Origin: Clostridiaceae bacterium
GTDB lineage: Bacteria > Bacillota > Clostridia > Monoglobales > Firm-18
Length of the DNA stretch: 9,871 nt
Assembly: GCA_012511915.1 (NCBI GenBank)
Contig: JAAZFB010000149.1
Span: forward strand, 1-9,871
Direction of reading: 5' to 3'
Part shown: positions 6,187-9,871 of the stretch, piece by piece
How positions within the stretch are numbered: position 1 is the first letter of the stretch
Layout: every line of letters begins with the position of its first letter
Notes under the pieces: generated by a model
What the model was told of the DNA's origin: nothing
Databases searched by the model: none
What the model saw: the letters and a program-made list of their open reading frames with translations, nothing else
Program-made: the position numbers and the translations under genes

Positions 6187-6242
6187 TGCCTATTATAAAA
6201 GCCTGTAATACAAGGAAAAAACGAGACAAGGGGGTGCAAAAT
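6070..6242. repeat. Three copies of GGGTGCAAAAT, two direct and one inverted
   Basis: The motif lies at 6097-6107 and 6232-6242 on the plus strand and at 6070-6080 on the minus strand. A shortened piece, AATTTTGCC, is at 6182-6190. The spacer between the ATPase operon and the rubrerythrin gene thus has an element repeated within about 170 bases. Binding-site cluster, recombination site or local duplication are all open. Confidence 0.5.
6140..6189 (+). terminator. Perfect 17-bp hairpin with U-tract
   Basis: AAAGGTAGTCAGTCAAT (6140-6156) and its exact reverse complement (6164-6180) enclose the loop GATACAA. The plus-strand side continues TTTTAATTTT, so it reads as a rho-independent terminator for plus-strand transcription. 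No plus-strand gene upstream explains it. The loop can also pair with TTGTATC at 6112-6118. Confidence 0.75.
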
Positions 6243-6264
6243 GCCCGTCCTGTCTCGCTTTTTT
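6216..6264. terminator. Bidirectional terminator closing the rubrerythrin operon
   Basis: CGAGACA (6222-6228) pairs with TGTCTCG (6251-6257), extended by GG/CC after a bulged A. It is flanked by AAAAAA on the left (6216-6221) and TTTTTT on the right (6259-6264), so it works on both strands. It begins about 20 bases after the rubrerythrin stop. The third GGGTGCAAAAT copy lies in its loop. Confidence 0.8.
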
Positions 6265-6277
6265 GTTTGAAGCTGAT

Positions 6278-6772
6278 TTAGTACTTGATAAACTTGTCCC
6301 CAGGAACGCCACAAATACTACATTTTTCCGGACGAACCGTCTCAATATTTCCACAGACAGGGCAGAGGAAGTAGAAAACTTCTTCCGTCTGTTCAAGGTT
6401 ATCTAATGCATCCTGATAAAGTCCCGCATGAACTTCTTCCGCTTTCATGGCAAAGTTAAAGGACATAAGCGCAGCTTTGTTTCCTTCTGCTTCAGCTTCC
6501 TTAACGAAGTCAGGATACATTTCTTTATATTCGTAGGTTTCTCCTTTCACCCCATCTTTAAGATTATCGGATGTTGAACCGATTTTTCCTGCCACTTCAA
6601 AATGTTTTAGAGCATGAATGGTTTCGGCATCAGCTGCAGCTCTAAACAATTTCGCGGCATTAGGCTTTCCTTCCTTTTCGGATTTCTTGGCATAGGCTGT
6701 GTACTTTCTATTCGCCTGGGCTTCTCCGGCGAATGCAGCCATCAAGTTTTCAAGTGTCTTGTTTTCATTCAT
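6278..6772 (-). CDS. rbr: Rubrerythrin, from an internal start in the fusion gene
   Basis: Rubrerythrin reduces hydrogen peroxide to water in anaerobes, taking electrons from rubredoxin-type donors. The 164-residue product from the internal ATG at 6772 matches a normal rubrerythrin in opening (MNENKTLENLMAAFAGEAQA) and size. Di-iron ligands fit the family: E17, E50 and H53, E92/E94, then E112 with H115. The C-terminal rubredoxin iron site is C137, C140 (CPVCG), C151 and C154 (CSICG). AGGAGG lies 8 bases before this ATG, better than many true starts here. Independent translation as a separate protein is therefore likely, alongside or instead of the fusion. Which form dominates cannot be read from the DNA. 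Confidence 0.7.
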   Translation of the reverse strand: MNENKTLENLMAAFAGEAQANRKYTAYAKKSEKEGKPNAAKLFRAAADAETIHALKHFEVAGKIGSTSDNLKDGVKGETYEYKEMYPDFVKEAEAEGNKAALMSFNFAMKAEEVHAGLYQDALDNLEQTEEVFYFLCPVCGNIETVRPEKCSICGVPGDKFIKY

Positions 6773-7258
6773 TGTTGTATCCTCCTTATTTTTATTAAAG
6801 ATTTCTAATAGTTTTTTTACAATATCTTTTGGAAAACCATCATTGTGGTTTTGATCAAGAAGTTGTTGCAAGAATTCCTGAACGTTATCGCTTTGCGGCA
6901 GCATATATCCCGCTTCACGGATAATATCCTCTGCCATAATGTGGTTGGATTTTTCAATGGCAACAGCCAGCTTTCCGGGTAATCCTGCGGCGATCATCTC
7001 CTGTTCCGACTTGCTACGCATTAGGATTTTAAGAGCGTTGATGACCGCTTCGGTTTTGGGCTGCTGTGGCGGATAAACTTCAGGTACCATGGATATCGCG
7101 CCGGAGGGGCAGGCGTCTGCACAGTCTCCGCAGCCGATGCACTTGGAAACATCGATGATGCTGTTCTCTGTATCTGTCGCCCCGGTAGGGCACACGTAAA
7201 GACACAAACAATCTTTAGTACATAGACGTATATTTCTAACAGCATATTTCTTAGGCAT
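6278..7258 (-). CDS. Ferredoxin-rubrerythrin fusion (2[4Fe-4S] domain + helical linker + rubrerythrin)
   Basis: The single open frame of 326 residues holds two normally separate proteins. Residues 1-55 form a dicluster ferredoxin: C13, C17, C19, C23 (slightly irregular first cluster) and C40, C43, C46, C50P. Residues 60-160 are a helical region of unknown function. From M163 a complete rubrerythrin follows, with a di-iron four-helix domain and a C-terminal rubredoxin site. The full-length protein could bring electrons from ferredoxin to the peroxide-reducing di-iron centre in the cytoplasm. The start ATG overlaps the stop of the double-rubredoxin gene by one base (TAATG) and follows GGGAGG. 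The oddity is a perfect ribosome binding site and ATG at the domain border with no stop before it. The frame may therefore have arisen by loss of a stop codon, and two products are likely. Confidence 0.85.
   Translation of the reverse strand: MPKKYAVRNIRLCTKDCLCLYVCPTGATDTENSIIDVSKCIGCGDCADACPSGAISMVPEVYPPQQPKTEAVINALKILMRSKSEQEMIAAGLPGKLAVAIEKSNHIMAEDIIREAGYMLPQSDNVQEFLQQLLDQNHNDGFPKDIVKKLLEIFNKNKEDTTMNENKTLENLMAAFAGEAQANRKYTAYAKKSEKEGKPNAAKLFRAAADAETIHALKHFEVAGKIGSTSDNLKDGVKGETYEYKEMYPDFVKEAEAEGNKAALMSFNFAMKAEEVHAGLYQDALDNLEQTEEVFYFLCPVCGNIETVRPEKCSICGVPGDKFIKY
6781..6786 (-). promoter_or_regulatory. Ribosome binding site inside the ferredoxin-rubrerythrin frame
   Basis: AGGAGG with 8-base spacing to the ATG at 6772. 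In the fusion frame it is read as Lys-Glu-Asp, without a stop. It decides that rubrerythrin can be made alone. Confidence 0.8.
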
Positions 7259-7932
7259 TATAACGACCTCCCTTCAACCTTTTCAAATTTCCAGTTCGGC
7301 ACCTTGCAAACAGGACAAATTTCCGGTGGGGTATCTCCTATATATACAAAACCACAAATGGTACAGACATAGACACCGGTGTTTTCAAGCATAACATCGC
7401 CCTCTTTCTGATATCGGGTCAAAAGGGACTTTAAAATGCGTGTAACTTTCTCACTCCAGACCAAGGCGCGGAGTGCACCACGGTCTTTAGAATCGGATGC
7501 TATAGCATTTGCGTTTGTAAAACCTTGTTCGAGATCTTTTTCGATCAGAGCAATCAGCTTATTATAATCCGGGTTCTTGGCAGGTAGCGAGGTATCTTTA
7601 AAATATCCGGCCAGTTCGGTAAAGAGGGCCGCTTCCTTCGATTTGTACTGTTTTTCGCAGCCGCGAGCCAGATTTGTGCAGAGAGCACTAATCTCAAGCG
7701 GAGAAAGCTCCTGCATATCAGTTGACATCTCGACAACCGGTTCTGGTTTTTTTTGAGAAGATACAGCTGCGTCGCCCTGTTTTTCAAATTCCGCTTTTGT
7801 TGCTCCGCAGATAGGGCAGACCCAATCATCCGGTATGTCTTCCCACTTTGTGCCCGGTGCAATGTCAGCTTCAGGGATATCCGTCGCCTCGTCATAGATG
7901 TAACCGCAAATGGAACATACATATTTGCTCAT
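7258..7932 (-). CDS. Double-rubredoxin protein with helical middle domain
   Basis: An electron carrier with two FeCys4 rubredoxin sites on one chain. The N-terminal rubredoxin (1-52) has C6SIC9GYIYDE, the APGTKWEDIPDDWVCP segment and C39PIC42. The middle (about 65-180) is helical with a single ARGCEKQY stretch and no recognised catalytic motif; it recalls a rubrerythrin-like helical bundle but lacks its glutamate ligands. The C-terminal short rubredoxin is C190TIC193 ... C206PVC209. The ATG follows AGGAGG at 7-base spacing. The stop overlaps the next gene by one base, so it is coupled to ferredoxin-rubrerythrin, its probable electron acceptor in peroxide or oxygen removal. The 128 bases upstream hold no confident promoter. 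An ATG at 7392 preceded by GAGG could make the last 44 residues as a small separate rubredoxin, but this is weak. Confidence 0.88.
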   Translation of the reverse strand: MSKYVCSICGYIYDEATDIPEADIAPGTKWEDIPDDWVCPICGATKAEFEKQGDAAVSSQKKPEPVVEMSTDMQELSPLEISALCTNLARGCEKQYKSKEAALFTELAGYFKDTSLPAKNPDYNKLIALIEKDLEQGFTNANAIASDSKDRGALRALVWSEKVTRILKSLLTRYQKEGDVMLENTGVYVCTICGFVYIGDTPPEICPVCKVPNWKFEKVEGRSL

Positions 7933-8060
7933 ATCATTACCTCCTTATAATATTTTAACAAAATAAAATCTATCATCTGTAACTTCATCACATATAATGC
8001 TAATTCCCTTTTAAGGCCTTTTGATAGATTGCGTTTTTATCTTTCGTCGACAGCGCTTTT

Positions 8061-8480
8061 TCAGTTGTATGCGTGATAACAGATATAGGCTTCTCCTCCT
8101 GTTGTTTTTTTACTTCTGTAATCCGCAACGGCTTTTCGAATAGATTCTTCTCCGAGTACAGAACAGTGCAGCTTCTGCTCAGGTAATCCGCCCAGAGCAT
8201 CTGAGATATCCTTGTTTGTTATCATAAGCGCCTCATCGATTGTTTTGCCTTTAACAAGAACAGTTGTGACACTGGCGGAAGCAAGCGCGGCAACACAACC
8301 GCATATTTTGAAGCTGAGGCCTGTAATAACATTTTCCTCAATCTTAATATAGAGTCTCATGGTGTCGCCACAGCCGGGATCTCCTACATCGCCTATCCCA
8401 TTTGCATCTTCCATTTCGCCGGTATTACGTGGATTGGAAAAATGATCTATCACTTCATCTGTAAACAGTCCGATAGACAT
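8061..8480 (-). CDS. NifU/IscU-type Fe-S cluster assembly scaffold (possibly frameshifted tail)
   Basis: This scaffold protein assembles [2Fe-2S]/[4Fe-4S] clusters and hands them to carriers such as Mrp. The canonical ligand set is present: C37 and D39 in GDPGCGD, C62 in the CGCVAALASAS segment, and H105-C106 in LHCSV. C60 is an extra cysteine. Family proteins usually end near ADYRSKK (119-125). Here the frame continues with a 14-residue tail (TTGGEAYICYHAYN) that looks unlike protein sequence. That point is a run of seven A (plus 8105-8111). One A fewer would give a charged tail, QQEEKPISVITHTTEKAL and onward to 8000 (159 residues in all). A frameshift, slippage or sequencing error is possible. 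The start ATG is 9 bases after the NifX-like stop, whose TAA overlaps the ribosome binding site AAGG. It is co-transcribed with the genes on both sides. Confidence 0.88.
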   Translation of the reverse strand: MSIGLFTDEVIDHFSNPRNTGEMEDANGIGDVGDPGCGDTMRLYIKIEENVITGLSFKICGCVAALASASVTTVLVKGKTIDEALMITNKDISDALGGLPEQKLHCSVLGEESIRKAVADYRSKKTTGGEAYICYHAYN

Positions 8481-8489
8481 AGCGTTACC

Positions 8490-8849
8490 TTATTCGCCGC
8501 ACTCGTCGTGATGCTGATGCTCGTGGCAAACAGAACCTGTTGACTTCAGCTCACCCTTAAGATAGTTTAGTACAGCGGTTTTCGCATCGCCGGAAGCACC
8601 CACAACGACCTCGACATTCCTTTCATTGAAGATATCAACAGCACCGCCGCCCATGCCACCGCTAATGATAACATTAACACCTCTGTCAGCAAGGAAATTC
8701 GGCAGGAAACCAGGCTTGTGGCCAGGGTTTGGTATAGACTCTTCATTGGTAATTGTTCCGTTTTCAACATCGTAAATAAGGAAATTGACGCAGTGACCAA
8801 AATGTTCCGTCACGTTTTTACCTTCGCCAGCAACTGCTATTTTCATCAT
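8490..8849 (-). CDS. NifX/NifB-type iron-molybdenum cofactor-binding domain protein
   Basis: A small protein of the dinitrogenase iron-molybdenum cofactor family (NifX, NafY, C-terminal NifB). Members bind Fe-S or metal clusters; many in non-nitrogen-fixing anaerobes accompany Mrp ATPases with unproved roles in cluster handling. It has KIAVAGEGKNVTEHFGHC (metal-ligand histidine in EHFG), FLIYDV and IISGGMGGGA, the usual fold signature. The C-terminus CHEHQHHDEC is rich in His and Cys and probably binds metal. I set the start at the ATG at 8849, 8 bases after GGAGG, giving MMKIAV. The upstream ATG at 8864 is part of that binding site. It sits 20 bases after mrp and 9 before the scaffold gene. 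No nitrogenase genes are visible, so nitrogen fixation is not implied. Confidence 0.88.
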   Translation of the reverse strand: MMKIAVAGEGKNVTEHFGHCVNFLIYDVENGTITNEESIPNPGHKPGFLPNFLADRGVNVIISGGMGGGAVDIFNERNVEVVVGASGDAKTAVLNYLKGELKSTGSVCHEHQHHDECGE

Positions 8850-8869
8850 TTCTTTTTCCTCCATATTTT

Positions 8870-9694
8870 TTATTTCAATAATTTTGAAAGGGGTTCGAAC
8901 CAGTCCCCATCAAAGAGTTCAATCATGCCTTTATCGCAGGCTGCTGATATTTTTGGATCAATAGGGAGTTTGGCAAGAACCTTAAGATTATGCTTCTCGG
9001 CTATCTCTTCGATGTGACTTTCACCGAATATTTTATATTCCTTACCGTTATCAGGGCATTTGAAATAGGACATATTTTCAACAAGACCGATAACCGGAAT
9101 GTTCATCATCTCTGCCATCTTAACCGCTTTTGACACGATCATCGAAACAAGCTCCTGCGGGGAGGTTACAATAATAATTCCGTCAATGGCTAAAGACTGG
9201 AAAACGGTCAGGGGCACATCTCCGGTTCCCGGTGGCATATCGATGAACATGAAGTCCACGTCACCCCAAATAACATCTGTCCAGAACTGCTTTACTGTAT
9301 TGCCGAGAATTGGTCCCCTCCAAATAACCGGGTCAGTATCGTTTTCAAGGAGGAGGTTGATAGACATAATATCAATCCCGGTCTTGCTTTTCAAAGGATA
9401 CAAACCGAATTCGCTGCCCGTAGCTTTATCCTTTATACCGAACGCCTTCGGAATCGAGGGTCCTGTCACGTCCGCATCAAGGATAGCAACGTTATAACCC
9501 ATTCTTTTCATTGTGACAGCCAGCATGGAGGTTACTGAGGATTTGCCGACTCCGCCCTTGCCGCTGACAATACCGATAACCTTTTTGATGTTGCTCAGTT
9601 CATGCGGCTTTTCTCTGAAATCGGTTTTTGCTTCTTTTCTGTCTGCGCAGTCTTCTCCGCAGCTGCTGCAGCTTTGATTGCATTTTTCGCTCAT
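8870..9694 (-). CDS. mrp: Mrp/NBP35-family Fe-S cluster carrier ATPase
   Basis: A cytoplasmic P-loop ATPase that binds a [4Fe-4S] cluster and transfers it to target proteins. The 274 residues show an N-terminal NBP35-like cysteine set C5, C9, C12 and C16. The deviant Walker A GKGGVGKS is at 45-52. DADVTGPSIPKAFG is from 73, IDMPPGTGD at 151-159, and ENMSYFKCP at 206-214. In most homologues the last motif has a second cysteine (CPxC) that bridges the cluster; here it is C213 with N216 in the expected place, so the C-terminal site has one cysteine. The ATG follows AAGGAG at 9 bases, and the upstream gene's stop lies in that same binding site, so it is within an operon. The neighbours (NifX-like, scaffold) fit the cluster-transfer role. 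Confidence 0.95.
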   Translation of the reverse strand: MSEKCNQSCSSCGEDCADRKEAKTDFREKPHELSNIKKVIGIVSGKGGVGKSSVTSMLAVTMKRMGYNVAILDADVTGPSIPKAFGIKDKATGSEFGLYPLKSKTGIDIMSINLLLENDTDPVIWRGPILGNTVKQFWTDVIWGDVDFMFIDMPPGTGDVPLTVFQSLAIDGIIIVTSPQELVSMIVSKAVKMAEMMNIPVIGLVENMSYFKCPDNGKEYKIFGESHIEEIAEKHNLKVLAKLPIDPKISAACDKGMIELFDGDWFEPLSKLLK

Positions 9695-9707
9695 TGCTTC
9701 TGACTCC

Positions 9708-9871
9708 TTACATGTATATTGTTAATTTCTCTCCAGTGGATATATAATCGATATTTTCACCCATAACAGTTTTCAGCCGGTTGTAGGATTCAGAGACAGT
9801 ACAGTGGTATGTTTAATATTCCGAGTGGGTCTCCAACAGATTATTTCCAATCTCATCCAAAACATTCGGAG
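9708..9871 (-). pseudogene. End of an unidentified gene upstream of mrp, interrupted by an in-frame stop
   Basis: The frame that ends at TAA 9708-9710 directly before the mrp ribosome binding site reads protein-like: VSESYNRLKTVMGENIDYIS and so on. In the same frame a TAA at 9813-9815 separates it from PNVLDEIGNNLLETHSEY, which runs off the window. Either the gene is broken by one nonsense mutation, or the true gene ends at 9815 and the rest is decayed. The spacing to mrp (13 bases) says it was the previous gene of the operon. I do not recognise the family. Confidence 0.4.

Noticed and set aside
7944..7958. TTATAAT half-site resembling a PerR box before the rubredoxin gene
   Set aside because: Only the left half matches; the right half (TTTTAAC) is poor, and AT-rich spacers give such matches by chance.
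8889..8900. GGTTCGAACC, like a tRNA T-arm/attachment core
   Set aside because: It lies within the coding end of mrp, with no cloverleaf around it.
9099..9497. 132-codon plus-strand open frame
   Set aside because: It lies entirely antisense to mrp, whose motifs are clear; no ribosome binding site and no family resemblance.
1..9871. CRISPR array, rRNA, insertion sequence or replication origin
   Set aside because: No regularly spaced repeats, rRNA-like sequence, transposase or DnaA-box cluster was seen; the only mobile-element trace is the recombinase remnant.

Overview
The window looks like a low-GC, strictly anaerobic Firmicute of the Clostridia type. Grounds for this are AT-rich spacers, strong AGGAGG-type ribosome binding sites, TTGACA/TATAAT promoters, a zinc-type ribosomal protein L28, and a rubredoxin/rubrerythrin oxygen-defence cluster. 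This is inference from gene content; no species can be named.

Region 1 (1-2872) is core genome. The 3' end of murG (peptidoglycan lipid II synthesis) converges on rpmB (L28) across a shared terminator. A 440-base spacer follows. It carries the rpmB leader with two competing hairpins, several inverted and direct repeats, and a clear promoter for a glycerate 2-kinase gene.

Region 2 (2919-6264) is accessory DNA next to a tRNA. A tRNA-Trp(CCA) gene with a perfect consensus promoter is followed, with no gap, by the C-terminal remnant of a large serine recombinase that lacks its catalytic half and carries an in-frame stop. Convergent to it is a two-gene operon encoding an ABC/SMC-like ATPase and a small TOPRIM-like protein. 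This layout resembles known ATPase + TOPRIM anti-phage systems but does not match one I can name with confidence. Its strong promoter overlaps a 12-bp palindrome. A 347-base spacer on its far side holds a divergent candidate promoter, a perfect 17-bp hairpin with a competing upstream arm, and three copies of an 11-base motif. A small regulatory RNA is possible there.

Region 3 (6278-9871, all minus strand) is one tightly spaced gene series for iron-sulfur and iron-protein metabolism. In transcription order it holds the end of an unidentified gene (with an in-frame stop), a Mrp/NBP35-type Fe-S carrier ATPase, a NifX/NifB-type cofactor-binding protein, and a NifU/IscU-type scaffold. These are followed by a double-rubredoxin protein and a ferredoxin-rubrerythrin fusion with a second, perfectly placed ribosome binding site and ATG inside it. 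The first three proteins would build and deliver Fe-S clusters. The last two would carry electrons and reduce peroxide. A bidirectional terminator closes the series.
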